A DNA stretch of 64,000 bases from Clarkia xantiana subsp. parviflora (GCA_036873135.1 JAPTYO010000001.1:46772774-46836773); one strand, 5' to 3'; counted from the first letter of the stretch, positions 1 to 12,872 are shown. Numbers and translations: made by a program. Notes: generated by a model from the letters alone, not told the origin.

Positions 1-661
1 AATCACATGTGTGAGCAACCATTGATATTGGACTCAAAAGGGTCTCAATTTAAGGAAAAGACTATTAACCATGCATATATGTACTTAGGCAGGATAAAAT
101 CAAAATACTAGTCAATTTCTCAAAAATAATATACCCTAATCAAGCACCAAGTATATCACAATGGAGAATGATATGCTACAATTATTTAAAGGTGCAGCAA
201 CAAATATTTATAAGCAGGCCAAGCATTTCTTGGGAAGTAAGAACCCTACCAACAATATTCACGATTCATCACAACAGATTCACAGAAAATGCATTAGTTC
301 TCTGGAATATGTCGTACTGGCCACGGGATTAAACAACTTTCACTGACAGAGCCCTCTACCTCACAAAAAAAATGTTGTTTCATATCTTTCACTTTCCAGT
401 ATTATCACGTCATTGCTTCTTTTAAGTTGGCAATCTATTGTAAAAGTTAATCCTAGATGGCAGATCCACCACATGTATCAAGCCTTATTTCACAATTTCA
501 CTAAACATAAAAATGCCTTTGCTCTGAAATTACAATAACTGAAAGCATAAAAAAATTTAGCACATCATTAATACAATGGACATTGTAAAAGTCTATTTAG
601 CACATCTGTGTTCCGCATTCAGTGACACCTTACCCATTATATCTACTAAAACTATGCTCAC
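1..661 (-). other. Intron of the SNF2/HLTF-like gene, running off the window
   Basis: The last exon I can place ends at 662 with a GT donor on the minus strand. Between there and base 1 I see no continuation of the helicase, such as the stretch leading to the RING finger. The sequence is AT-rich and has stops in all frames. I read it as intron, with the remaining exons to the left of the window. Confidence 0.6.
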
Positions 662-3600
662 CTTGAACTGCGAACGTGAAGCAGACTCCAGCTGCATATA
701 GAAGTCTCTTTCTTCAACCGAAAAGTCATTTTGAGATAAATGTATTGATTTTTTAGGCAATGTAATGATAGGCGTCCCATCAATCACAGTACCTAGAAAT
801 ATTAAACAGTTCTGAAATCAGGACTAAAATGACTGCATCACAGGATTGAACAAAAACTTTCCAGAGCCAAAAGTTATGATATTAGTAACTGTTTAGTAAA
901 AAGTTATCAGTGAAATAAATAATTAAAAAAAGAGCAATGTTTTTACAACCTAGCACTTAGGTTGCATGAATTGCACCAAATCTACAGTAGAATCCCAAAT
1001 AAAAAAACGTTGCGATCACTTCACTTCCAAGTTCCAATGAATGATTGGTAGACGAGAAACTAAATCCTCATAACTACCTTGTAAAAAAAGGCAGGGTGCC
1101 CTGAGAATTAAGTGAACACCCTATTGTGGATAAAGGCGAGTAGGATTATACAGGATATACATGATAAAATCCATCACCGCTCATAAAGAACATTTTATAG
1201 CAGATACTTGTTTATTGCCAAAAAAACGAGGTAAATAACTAACCTTTTGTTCGACGGAGCATTACAGCCCTCAGGACAGCTTGGAGCTTCTTGTAACCAA
1301 TCAATGAATTTCGAGATATTGGGGTCTTAATCGTGTTGTAGAATGATTTGTATACAGCATATGGTTCATATCTCAAGAACCTGAAGTAGCTATAGAGATC
1401 ATCGATTGAATTCTGTATGGGAGTACCAGACAAGCACCACCTTCTCTTGGCTCGGAGGCTGCAGCAGGCCCTAGCCATTTGTGTTCTGTGGTTTTTTATG
1501 GTTTGTGCCTCATCCAAGATCACCCGAGACCAATTAACTTTCGCAAGAGGTCCAGAACCACAGTCAAAAGAGTCGCTGTCAATACCCTTCTTACCCTTCT
1601 TCCCTTTCTTGCTAGCGGTAAAAGTCTTTTTTCTCTTGTTAGCTGAAAATTCAGATGATAGTCCATATTTCTCCTCATTTTTTTCTTCAGCGTCATTGTC
1701 ATCAACTAGTGGTTGCTTCGGCACTTCAAGTGTTACGATTGCATATGTTGTCAGAACTACGTCATATTTTGCCAGCTCAGTAGCATCCTTTGTCCTATTT
1801 CCTCCATGGTAGACAAGAACAGACAGCTTGGCTTCGTCTGCAACTTTTTCATCAAGCTCCCTCGCCCATTGTCGAAGAACACTTGCTGGACAAACAACTA
1901 GTGTGCCAGCAGCTGGCCTCCGCTTACTGGCAAACGACGTACTGACTTCTGGAACGGGTTTAGAGTCCTCAGCTTCTCCAGTCTCCACCTGGACCTTACT
2001 GGTGTCATCTTCATCATCATCCAGATTCAGTGCCTCAGTTTTTTTAATGGGGGTGTTCTCTAGTTTTGATTTGGACTCCAGTGACTTCTGCATTTGTATA
2101 AGAGAAATCATAGAGATAGTCTTACCCAGGCCCTGCAATAAAAATAAAGAATCAACCTATAAGTATTTCAACCTTTTACCCAGGAACATGAATGTCACAA
2201 TCACCTACCTGATCATCTGCAAGAATTCCTCCCAAACAGTGCAAACTTCTTGTTTCCTTCTGAAGCATCCATGCCAAAGCAATTTTCTGTAGCAGATAGA
2301 TTTCAGGTAAGAAGAGACGCACACTTGACTTTCCACTCGGACAAGCAATCACTAGACAGAGTTACCTGATGCCTTAGAAGAGGCACGGACAAGAGGCCAT
2401 CTGGTAAACTTGCTTCAACTTTTGGTTGATTAAGATCCTGTAAGATTAGAAATTCAAATATATCACACACCTCCAAATTCTACCCAGTTCAGGATGTTTT
2501 CGTGCAGAAGCCATCTCTTCATTACATAAGTAAGCCGGAACATATATACTTTTGTCATATGCATTCAGATTCTAATTCTACTAAGAAGAACACGGGAAAT
2601 ATACATCATGCAAGCAAGAATAAAGACATGAATATCATTGAAACATCTATTGCTATCTGACCGTTATGTAGGTCCAGGAAGGTTCTAAAAAATACAAAGG
2701 TATGGGAACTTCATGTGCAGGACAGTGAGATAATTGTTATCATGTTAACAAATGTACAACCAAAACCTGCTCAATATTCTCCAAAGATTACACTATTTGC
2801 AAAAAAAAAATACAAAAGATGCTTAGTAATTTAAGAGAGTAAACACAGTGAAATTTTGTGTTCCAGTTCGCCAAATATTTCATTTATATACACAGAAGTA
2901 TAAAGATGGAGAGAACCACTTTATTGAGTAACTTCCTCCTGTTATTTCTTCTAAATGTCAACCTGTTCCCTAACAAATAAAAAAATTCTGCAATGAAGAA
3001 TCTTCAGCTCATATATGCAAGTGGTAAGTAAAAACGTATGATGCAGCATTACTCTAAAGTTTAAACGTAAAGGAGACCAATTGTTCTAGCCGTAATAACA
3101 GCTTAAAGCAATGAAAAAAAAAAGGGGGGGATAGAATCAATCCTGAGCATCCAACCAAACAATCAAAATTGAGTAAATATAGATTACAAGAATACCTCCA
3201 ATGCTGCTTGGTAGATCAACCTTTCATCAGATATATTAAGTCTATCATCAGCTACTGCAGGGCGATAATTAGTATCACTTGAACCGGCAAAATGCTGAGT
3301 AGGCATGGACTTCGCAGATATCAATGTTGGAGGTAACACCCTACCACTTCTGCTCACCAGCATAACCAAATCGTTGTCATGGGCCCCGCCATCACATCTC
3401 TTGTTTCCCATGTCATTACTTGAACTTGGCCATGAAGGATCATGATAGCTTCCATGAGAATCATTTCCATTCTTTCTGGATCTGTTACCCTCTACACGAA
3501 TTGATTTACCAGAGGTGGATGGCAGATGCATATAAGACGGTAAGGTTCTCTTGACAGTCTGCATAGATGAAAGTCTTTCACTGGTTGAGCCATCTGAACT

Positions 3601-3899
3601 TCGTGAATTGATTCTAGGACCGGAAATCCCAGAGTTTGCAGAATAGTTTGACCGCTCTGCCCTTCCAAATGCACTTTGACCTAACAGAATGATTACATGA
3701 CGAAGTGATTGGTATTCAATAAAATATATAAACATGTTAGAACTGAAGCTGGAACTTTCAGTGTAACAATGGAATTACCATTAGAGGCTGATCCCCAATG
3801 TGGCGGCAACATCCTTGTTTTAGTTGTTGCCTTATCATGTTCTCTACTATCCTCCACCTCACCATCACTATCTGATGAACTAATTTCTATAGGATTCAT
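662..3899 (-). CDS. SNF2-family helicase-like transcription factor (HLTF/CHR27-CHR28 type), N-terminal part
   Basis: DNA-dependent ATPase of the SNF2/Rad5-like group, a nuclear chromatin remodeller; the plant relatives CHR27/CHR28 (FRG) act in RNA-directed DNA methylation. Exons on the minus strand: 3779-3899, 3196-3680, 2366-2437, 2209-2286, 1244-2132 and 662-792, all in frame. About 592 residues are present. The start is placed at MNPIEISSSDSD, an acidic SUMO-interacting-like N terminus. Walker A (GLGKT) falls near residue 253, right after an intron. The CPASVLRQW block, DEAQ box (about 459), SGTPIQNS (about 487) and LRRTKG follow in helicase order. A Lys-rich insert precedes the DEAQ box. 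The RING finger and C-terminal helicase lobe expected of the family lie outside the window, so this is a partial gene. Family assignment is firm; the exact paralogue is not. Confidence 0.9.
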
Positions 3900-5220
3900 T
3901 GGTGATGGTAGCTTACAGCCACAAACTTGAATTCTAACTTTTTCCTGCTGGAGCGAAACACAATGAGCCAATATTGCAGTAAATGAGAATGATTACCGTT
4001 ACCATGAAGAGGGTCAAAGAACAAGCAGACTTTGAGAAACCATACTAACTGCATTATTTCACTTACCTGATCTGTTGAATTCTAGAAGTGCAGACAATTA
4101 GAAAGAACAACTCCATGCAGAAAACCCATCAAGCTGATCCACATAATTGAACATCACAATACACCTCTAACTCCAAAGATCTTGAATACCTTGATCCGGC
4201 ACATGTTAAGAAAGAAAATGGTAACATTAGTAATATTTATGCCAACAAACTTGGGATCTTAATTCATCAGCTTGAAGTCATGATTTCTCTCGAGGATAGA
4301 AGTCCGCATTTTCCTCATTAAGGAAGCAGTTGGATTAGTTACATGTCTCATTTGCTTGCCTTACCTCTCATAAGTCATAAATGAGAACATAATGAGTTCC
4401 TAAGCAAAATCTTCGTTTTAACGAGTCCTGCCGGAAACATACTATTTATTATCTTCATTCCCTTGCCTTATTTTTCCTCTACTAAATCTATCCAAACAAA
4501 GGCTAAGGAGAAAATCATGCTTTTTGCATCAGGATCGTTATACCATTGTTCATTTCAGGAAGAAAAAGGGTAAAAGAATCGGAAATTAGAACAAACCATC
4601 ATGGTTTCCTCTCTCATGAGGGCTCTGGCTGGTTTCCCACATTGAGAAATTGAAAGAAAAGGGAACTTGTATAACTGTTATAAGGTGTTAACAATTTTCC
4701 AATCAACAGCGAAGAAGTATTGACCTTCTTCTTCAAAGTCAAATTCAGTCTAGGAATTAACTGGACGCTAAGTTGAACACAATGCATTCTATCTCCAATT
4801 GCATCTACCGCACGAAAAACCTCATACATACATAGATACTATATATATGTATATATGCAGAAGATTAAAAAAAAAATGGGCAGAACCATGAAATTAGGGT
4901 GAGAAACGCGGGCACCATAAATAAGTAGATACGAATTCAACATACCAGAATACAGGATTCTTCAGGGATGGAGCGGAATGATTAGCATGGGAATTAGAGT
5001 GAAGATATTAGCTGATATATATGACACTAAGTAGTAATATGGCGAGCAGCAAACCCTAGTCCTACTAGAGGATCTTCGTTTCACTTCAGATGCTTGTGGC
5101 CGGTTGGTCAAAAATCGAAGTGACAAAATCTCGCCCCCTCCCTGACTCCACGACTGCAAAGCTTTCTTTCTTTCCCTTCCCTTCCCTTCGCCGAGAGACA
5201 GACGAGAGGTAGTTAATACG
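3900..5220 (-). other. 5' leader and promoter side of the HLTF-like gene
   Basis: This is upstream of the chosen ATG. No coding block resembling the family is seen. The stretch probably holds 5' UTR exons and introns. A C/T-rich tract (TTTCTTTC and TCCC repeats) at about 5161-5190 reads as a purine-rich leader or promoter tract on the minus strand. Precise transcription start and leader introns cannot be fixed. Confidence 0.35.
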
Positions 5221-6633
5221 ACGCCGTTTCAACTGGATGACAAAACAAATAAAAGACTAAACGGTTCCGTCAATTGACGGAAATAAATCTATTTAAGGCA
5301 ACTCAATCAAACATGTTTTAAATTTTTAATGGTAACATAACATGTTGCATATTTTAAAAATACGGTGATTAAGGTTAAATACCTACTATTCATCATTGAT
5401 TTAAAATTAGGGTTAAATATCAAATTTAAGGTAACTCTTTAAAAGTGCAAATAGTTTGCTAAACTATTATATAGAGCAAATAGCTAGCCAAACTTTCTTG
5501 AAAGAAGCAATTAAATAGTTTTATTTTTATTTTAAAAAAAAAAACTAAATGAATTTCTCATTTCGTGAAGAGTACGTGAGCGACTGAAATTGGTGACGAC
5601 ATACTTCATGGCCAATTGGCCATAATTCACTTACTCCTCTTTTTTTAGTTACTAAATGCTCTTTTTTTTTTTTTACTGGAACACTCCAGCCATATTTCTT
5701 CGAAACGATTTGCTCCGATTGAGGCGGATTCGACTTCTGAAATGCTATAGTTATTTCAATGTAGTCGTTGGCAATAAAGGTGTACGACGTGTGGAATTTT
5801 TTTTGTTGTGCATCGTCAGATGCTTCTTATGTGACCAATTTTGTTAGTTTTATAACAAAAAAAATTAACAGAACTACTTAATTGCTACTCGCGTGAAAAT
5901 TCAACTAATTATTTACTCTAAAAATTAGGCTAACTAGTTGCACTTTTTATAAAAATCCAACTAGCTATTTCGTTTATTTTAGCGACGGTTACACCTCTCC
6001 CCCTCTTTGATTGCGTCTGTTACTCCTCAAGCCAATTTCATTGCTGCATTTATTCTTCAAGTGCATCTCTAATGTCAATTATATAATTCAATGCTCACAT
6101 CACCATTTTGAACGACTCCTCTTCCATTGTGGGAGTGTTTCTTTTTATGCTGATAACATCCCAAAACTCGGCAAAATATCGGACCCAATTCAACGAACAT
6201 GTGCACCCTCCATCTACCACTAATTAATCCAAAAATTTGTTATGTTCATTAATTCACCAGTCGGTTATGTAATTCAATGATCACCTCACCACTTTGAACG
6301 ACCCATCTTTCATTGCGGGAAGTGTTTCTTTTTTCTGCCGGTAGCATCCCAAAACTCGGCAAATTATCGGACCCAATTCAACGAACATGTGCACCCTCCA
6401 TCTACCAATAAACTAATCCAACAAATAATTCACCATGTCGGTTATGTAATTCAATGCTCACATCACCTCTTTGAACGACCTCTCTTCCATTGTGGGAGTG
6501 TTTCTTTTTTTTTTTTGTCGGTAGCATCCCGAAACTCGACAGATTATCAGACTCAATTCAACGAACATGTGCACCCTCCTTCTACCAATAATTATTCCAA
6601 CGATTAGTTATGTTTAATAATTCACCATGAAAT

Positions 6634-6669
<36 letters not shown>

Positions 6670-7930
6670 AAGAAGAATATCATAATAGGTTATATATAAG
6701 AAGAAGAATATCATAATAGGTAAGTGATATCCAAAATAGATATATAAGAAGAAAAATAACATAATACATAAGTGATATCCAAAATAGAAGTACAATATAT
6801 ATATATAAGTGGTTTGGATCGACACAAAATTTGGTTGAAAAGCCGGATTTGGGGCCGGAGGAGGCGTCGCGGTTATGTGAGTCAACAAGGATTTAAAGAG
6901 ATCGACACAGGAATATGTGGGAAGGTGTCGCGGTTTTCTCAGTCGGTGAGGAAATTGTTGAGATCAACACCGGAGTGAAGGTGAAGTCTCTAATTATTCA
7001 TATCCGAGTTACCAATAGAGAGAACATAAGATTGTGATAAAGGAGACTGTTATGGCGTGGGTGGGTGAGGTGGGTGGAGCCGGGACGACGACCGTAGTGT
7101 TGATGGAAGTGTGGCAATATGATGGTGGCGTAGATAGCTGCTAGTAGTAGCAGCGGGTATAAAAAATTGGGAACCCGAGGAAAACCGTCTCGCCCCGTTT
7201 TGAAAAATTAGTCATGAGTTAAAATCCGAGCTTATTTTAGAAAATCCGAAAAAACCGACCTGTCCGCTTACACCAAGCAATAACCCTTAGAAAAATTAAC
7301 ATCATAGACAAATGGTATATTAATGATGTGAATATTTTGTACGATAACTTTTTGTGTATAATCAACGTAAAATTATGTTATAAATCATTTCATGTATACT
7401 TTTTTTTCAATAGTGTGAATGTTTTGTCTGATTTAGCAAAAATAACATAAATGTGTTAATTGGTTTAAAAAACAAACTTTTTTTTCCAGTATATCGTATT
7501 CATTTTCATATACCTGTAAATTGGTTTAAAACCGAGTCCGCTCGAACTCGAAGATAAAAAAATCATGAAAACATGAGAATTTATAGACGGATTTTATTAT
7601 TAAAAAACTTGCCAAGCCCACCCAAGTTCACCCCTAGTTAAAACAGCGTATATGTGTAGCTGGTAGATTTATATATGGGTTTAGTAGCAAGTACAAACTT
7701 TACGTAGCGGGATGAGTCTATAGTCGCCACTACTAGCACATTCATTTTATTTTAGTAAGAAAAACAAAATGAATATGGGCTTACTTTTCTTGGTCAGATA
7801 ATATGGGCTTACTAGATGTGTAATTTATTATCATTTTGAGTTGGGCTATATATATATATATATATATATATATTTGGCCAAAGAGAAATTTCATTCAAAT
7901 CAATCGAGAAAGTCTATTACATCATGGAGG
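5221..7930. other. Gene-free AT-rich spacer
   Basis: No supported gene. It contains a 180-bp tandem repeat (listed separately), a TA microsatellite at about 6638-6666, purine-rich repeats nearby and another TA run at about 7848-7872. The stretch at about 7155-7640 has CCGA/CGGG-rich ends and looks like an old transposon remnant, but no clean termini were found. Confidence 0.5.
6060..6630. repeat. Three tandem copies of a repeat of about 180 bp
   Basis: The phrase AATTCAATG(C/A)TCAC recurs at about 6083, 6271 and 6448, spaced 187 and 177 bp. Each copy continues with TTTGAACGACC, a T-run, ATCCC(A/G)AAACTCG, and AACGAACATGTGCACCCTCC. Copies differ by substitutions and T-run length, so the array is old. 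The unit length is in the range of plant satellites, but three copies do not make a satellite array. No function is visible. Confidence 0.85.
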
Positions 7931-8059
7931 GAAATTTTTTTTATCATTGTTAAGTAAAACTAAAAGAGAGGGCGGGGTTGTGAAACTCAATTATCAATGC
8001 ACGACATCTTCCTAGATTGAGTAGCGCTCCAGTGTGCACATTCATTTGCCGATCTTGGG

Positions 8060-9300
8060 ACATTTCACCAACTAACTTACGGGATCAGAGCAGCTAGATT
8101 CTTGATGTTGCAGATTATAGGGGCTATCTTCCAATGTATTTGGTGCAGGTCCCTTGTTAGAGATAGGGCCACTTCCAATGAATCTGTTTCAATCTCGATC
8201 CTTGTCCACCGTTCTTGCAGGGATAGCCGAACCGCTTCATGAACTGCCATACCTTCGAGAGATAAGCAACCAACATAATTGATTCTTATGTTCATGCCCA
8301 CAAGCACGTTTCCGTTGTGGTCCCTTGCCAGGAAACCTATAGCGCTCATCTTGGCATGTTCATCCCATGAAGCATCGCAATTCAACTTGATTCTCGAAAC
8401 CTCTGGCGGACACCAATGTTTGATGTGTGTTTCAGCTTCATCAACTCCAAGTCTGAAATTTGTTGTGGACAGGGCTGCTCAAAACTCTGTATGCTCGTTA
8501 AGACAGTGAGCTGACACTCGGCTTGGGTTGGGTTAGTCATGACCATATAAAGCTCAGCATCGTTCCTTCCATATCATCCAACATACAAGGCCAATCATCG
8601 ACCACCGTACCGCATTTTCCTTGCTCGACAATCCATCCATTTGTCTAAGGTTTTCAAATCATATCTCTAAGTCCTGAACTATAGATGTTCCTAGTCTCAT
8701 ATCTAGTGTGGCAAGCCACACAAGCGATGTCCAAGGGCATAGGAACAACATATGGTTTATCGTCTCTTTTGCGTCACAAAACGGGCAAGCGTCAGAAATA
8801 TATCATCCACGTTTTTTTAGCTCGGACCTTACCGGTATTGCAGCTGAGTTCAATTTCCAGATGAAAGATCGAACTTTTGGAATTGTTTTCATTGCCCAAA
8901 GTTGCTTCCGGGATGAGTGGGTTATAATGCGTTGTCCCTTGATTGTTTGTGAGCAAGGAGCAATGTCGCGGTATATGGCCTTAACTTCAGCCTTTCCGGT
9001 CTTGCTTGATGGCCAGATAAGAACGTCTTGTCTTGTATTTGATGGTAGCGGTATAACTTTAATGGCATGCATCTCTCGTCTTGGAATAAGGTCATTCATG
9101 GGTTCCAGTCTCCAAGAGGGGCCAACAGCGTCAATAAGGCTGGATACTCTCTGACTTCGTTGGCTCTCCGTGGTCAAGGATGATGATAATCTTCCAGACA
9201 GTAAAGAAGGGACCCATCTGTCAACATAAGCTTCAATATGTGCTCCATCTCCAACCAACCACCCACAAGCCTTTATCCTTGAACACATCTCTTCCTGCAA
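8060..9300 (-). pseudogene. Decayed LINE (non-LTR retrotransposon) 3' part: zinc-binding RT domain plus RNase H
   Basis: On the minus strand, 9300 to about 8700 encodes a zf-RVT-type domain (blocks WVGDG-like, DVLIWPSSKTG, SSRKQLWAMKTIPKVRSFIWKL). After an in-frame TGA near 8800 the same frame continues with CPFCDAKETINHMLFLCPW, the Cys/His signature of that domain. Then 8440-8077 encodes an RNase H-like block (LNCDASWDEH, ARDHNGNVL, EIETDSLEVALSL). This order is typical of the end of plant LINE ORF2. The reverse transcriptase core is absent and the frame is broken, so it is a dead fragment. Confidence 0.85.
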
Positions 9301-9755
9301 GTAGGCTCGTACAAGCCCACGATGCTCATTATTGTGTTTATAGGACTGGGAATTTAATGCAATATAATGGAAAATTGTTTAATAAAAAACTACGTATGAA
9401 AATCAACAACTTGAAAATACACATCAAGAAGGAGGAAAGTTGTTGGTGCGAATGTTTAAAAACTCACAAATCAAGTTGACCGGACCATTGAGAACATCAT
9501 CAATTTCATCAAGTACATTGTTCAATTTGTGTTTCGAAGATATCAGAAGTTTGTTCGAAGAAAAGCACATAAATGATAGAAATGAGTTATGTTCTGTGGG
9601 CCGGGTGTTGTTACCCCAATCTCCTCTAGTTTCTCTTTTATTGGTCGATTAATCGTTATTTGCATATTTAAATAAAAATATCGAGTATCTTCGTGGCAAA
9701 AAAATAAGCAATCTTATGATGAGGTAAAGCCGAAAATTATTGAGAGTTTTCTTAA
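9301..9755. other. Spacer between LINE remnant and MITE complex
   Basis: AT-rich and without a supported gene. It may include 5'-truncated LINE-derived sequence, but no conserved block can be read. Confidence 0.3.
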
Positions 9756-10318
9756 GGGATGTTTGGATGAATGTAATGTGAGATGTAATCTTACATTACG
9801 TCCCACATTATATCATTTGACAAACCAAACAATGTAATGTGGATTGTAATGTGATGTTAATTACATCCAAACCTCATTCACTGCAACATGAGTTTATTCA
9901 AAAAAAAAAAACATATGTAATGTGAAATTACATCTAAAATTACAAAGTATTTATTATTTTATTATTAATACTTAAATAAATAAAGTACTTTATATAGTTT
10001 TTATAATTTATTATGATTATTATCAATTTTTTATTTTTTATATACTAAATGACTCATAATGAAGAATAATGCACATTATGTTCGTATAAAATGAGTAAAT
10101 TCATTTTTGTAACATTTTTATGAAAATTATCTTATAAAACTATACAAAATATTTCAGTTACTAAAATTTTAATAACTATTCAAATTAGTTTTAGTATTTG
10201 GTTATTATATTCATGAATAGATTATACATATAAACTATAAACCACAAAACATAGAGTTTAAGAAGTAAGTTAGTTGTTCTCAAAATAAATATACGTTTAA
10301 ATCTTATTATCATAATAA

Positions 10319-10617
10319 TGGTTTCCGCAAGTGGCCATCTGACAATTGCCAAATACAAAAATGTTAACATATAACATAATTACGCAAATAACCATCGGAG
10401 AAATTTGAAAGAGTGGCGAGCTGACGTGGCATGCTGACTGGGAATGCTGCATGTATTTAGGGATATATTCCATGCAAGCAACGTCAGCTCGCCGCACTTT
10501 GAAAGAACGGCAGGTTGACGTGACAAGTTGATGTGGCGAGCTCGCCGCTCTTTCAAAGTGCCTCGATAGTTATATGCGTAATTATGTTACATATGTCAAA
10601 TGGCCACTTGAGGAAAC
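10319..10617. mobile_element. Foldback element of about 300 bp inserted in the MITE
   Basis: The ends are inverted: GGTTTCCGCAAGTGGCCAT at the left and ATGGCCACTTGAGGAAAC at the right. Further paired blocks follow inside (ACATAATTACGC / GCGTAATTATGT; GGCGAGCTGACGT / ACGTCAGCTCGCC). It interrupts sequence that is continuous in sister MITE copies. Target duplication is not certain. Confidence 0.6.
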
Positions 10618-10664
10618 AAATCCATATTAAGATATAGTATACTTTCATAAATACCAATATAATA

Positions 10665-11588
10665 GGGTTAAGAACCTATGAAAGGTCTGAACTATCACCC
10701 ATGTTAACGGGAGATGTCTGAAATTTAAAAAGTTAATAACAGAGGTCTGAAATTTCTGTTTTGTTGATAACAGCGGTCTCCGTTAGTTTTTTCCGTTAAA
10801 ACTAACGGAAGTTGGTCACATGCCAAGCATGTAACCGGAAATAAAATAAATTTCCAAAAATGCCCTTCTATCAAGTGTGCCCCTCACATGCTTGGAGTGA
10901 AAAAGACCAAAATACCCTTGAAGCCACCACGGTACTCCGACGACCACCAATCGTACTCCGGCGACCACCACCGTACTCCGGCGACCACCACCGTACTCCG
11001 GCGACCACCACCGTACTGCGGCGACCACCACCAAGGCTCCGATTGGGCCAAAATCGGAGCCACCGGCCCCGATTGGGCTCCGATCGGAGCCACCGGCCCC
11101 GATTGAGCTCCGATCGGAGCCACCGGCCCCGATTGGACTCCGATCAGAGCCAAAAAAGCTCCGATCGGAGCTTTTTTGGCCCCGATCGGAGCTTTTTTGC
11201 TGAGGTGGTGGCCGGAGTCGGGTCGCCGGAGCCGATATGGTGGTCGTCGGAGTCGAGGTGGTGGTCGCCGGAGTCGGGTGGTGGTGGCTGGAGTCGGGTG
11301 GTGGTGGCCGGAGTCAGGTGGCGGTGGCCGGAGTAGGGTGGCTTTAGTTTGACTTTAGGGGTAAAATTGTCATTTCACATTTTCTTAAATAAGATATTAA
11401 ATAAAACAAAATATTAAAGGGGCAAAAATGTCATTTCACACAATTCTGTTAAATTTAACCTTAAAAATAGACGGAAAACCTCAAATCAACAAAATTGAAA
11501 TTTCAGACCTCTGTTATTAACTTTTTAAATTCCAGACCTCTCCCGTTAACATGGGTGATAGTTCAGACCTTTTATAGGTTCTTAACCC
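10665..11588. mobile_element. Mutator-like non-autonomous element with GC-rich core
   Basis: Long terminal inverted repeats start GGGTTAAGAACCTAT and end ATAGGTTCTTAACCC, and continue inwards over at least 100 bp (GAACTATCACCCATGTTAACGGGAG and its complement). Flanks are AATATAATA and AATAAAATA, a 9-bp target duplication with one mismatch, as expected for Mutator-like elements. The core at about 10925-11340 is GC-rich: repeats of CCGGCGACCACCACCGTACT, then GCTCCGATCGGAGC units, then an inverse GGTGGTGG/CCGGAGT block. No transposase is present. Confidence 0.85.
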
Positions 11589-12083
11589 AATAAAATAATA
11601 AAAAGTCACATTACAAATCATATCAAACGGCGTAATCTAACATTACACCCCATATAACAACACAACTAAACTACAATCTAATATTACATTAATTAGCTTA
11701 CGTTACTTGTAATCTCACATTTTAAGTAATTGTAAGCTAAGAATTTTCCATTGAAGTTTTTTAAACGAAAAATGTATGTGTTAGTAGTGGCAACCATAAA
11801 TTCATCCCTCTACATAATATTCGGACAATCGTGTTCATTTCGTGTTTATCAATATGTTTGAACAATAGTGAAGTTACTTATACATATGAATACATTTATA
11901 ATTTATTATATAATAATGTCGGCAATTCCTGACACGATATGCATAAGCGATTTATAATAATAATTCTTTTTGTAAGATCTATAACGAACAAATATGTGTT
12001 TAACATGAATATCATATTATTATATATCTAAATAACTCTGCTACGTATAAACACGACCAATAAACATATCCAATAAACTCTAA

Positions 12084-12869
12084 GGGGTGCTTGGATGGAC
12101 GTAATTTGAGATTACTTGAAATGTGAAATTATTTGAAATGTGAAATTACAAGTAATGTGAGCTACGTAAGGTACTGTTATATTGTAGTGTTTGGCTGTGC
12201 TGCAATATGGAGTGTAATGTTATATTACATTGTTTGATATGTGTTGTAATGTGATATTTTATTGTTATTATAAAATACTCTATATCAAAGTATTTTATAT
12301 ATTAACATGATAAAATTTAAAAGAATATACATTTTGTCACCAACTAACTTCAAACTCTATGTTTTGTGATTAATACTATAGTCATTTATGAACTACAAAA
12401 TATAAATTTTTAAACTCAATACCCATAGCTATTAAAATTCTATAAATTAAAACATGTTATATAGTTTTATAAAATAATTTTCATAAAGAAAAAGACTTTA
12501 CTCATTTTTTAAAAATATCGTGTGCATTATTCTTTATTATAATAATTAGTTATGAAGTAAATTTAAAATAAAAATATAATAATAATAAAGTTAATATTAT
12601 TATTATCATAATTATAACTATAAAGATAATATAAAGTATTTATCTATTTAATAAATAATAATAAAATAATAACAATCCGTAATGTTGGACGTAATCTCAC
12701 GTTACATCTGTTTTTTTGTAATCTCACATTACAGTGAATGAAGTTTGGACGTAATCTCAGATTACAATGGGCATTACATTATAATGCACATTATGTTGTT
12801 TGACAAACCAAACGACGTAATGTGGATGTAATGTTGGACGTAACGTGAGATGTCTATCCAAACACCCCC
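12084..12869. mobile_element. Harbinger-like MITE (786 bp)
   Basis: Ends are GGGGTGCTTGGATGGACGTA and its inverse TATCCAAACACCCCC. Flanking trinucleotides are TAA (left) and TTA (right), close to the TTA target preferred by PIF/Harbinger elements. Interior is AT-rich without transposase. The right end abuts the next copy. Confidence 0.75.
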
Positions 12870-12872
12870 TTA

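Larger units (their letters stand above)
9756..11745. repeat. Harbinger-like MITE copy interrupted by two other elements
   Basis: The left end (GGGATGTTTGGATGAATGTA, after TTAA) and the GACAAACCAAAC motif match the MITE family at 12084, 12873 and 53992. Body segments at about 9960-10318, 10618-10664 and 11589-11745 align in order to reversed bodies of those copies, once two insertions (10319-10617 and 10665-11588) are removed. The right terminal inverted repeat is not found, so the copy is truncated or decayed. Confidence 0.65.

Noticed and set aside
161..346. Short open frame on the plus strand at the left edge
   Set aside because: It lies in the intron of the minus-strand HLTF-like gene, has no recognisable domain and no supporting context.
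1417..2292. Long plus-strand frames opposite the helicase exon
   Set aside because: They are antisense shadows of the SNF2 exon at 1244-2132, whose ATPase motifs read cleanly on the minus strand.
8279..9154. Plus-strand frames opposite the LINE remnant
   Set aside because: Zinc-binding and RNase H motifs are on the minus strand; the plus frames have no domain content.
10816..11336. Arg/Pro-rich and Gly/Val-rich frames on both strands
   Set aside because: They are translations of simple GC-rich repeats in the core of a transposon, open on both strands because of repeat composition.
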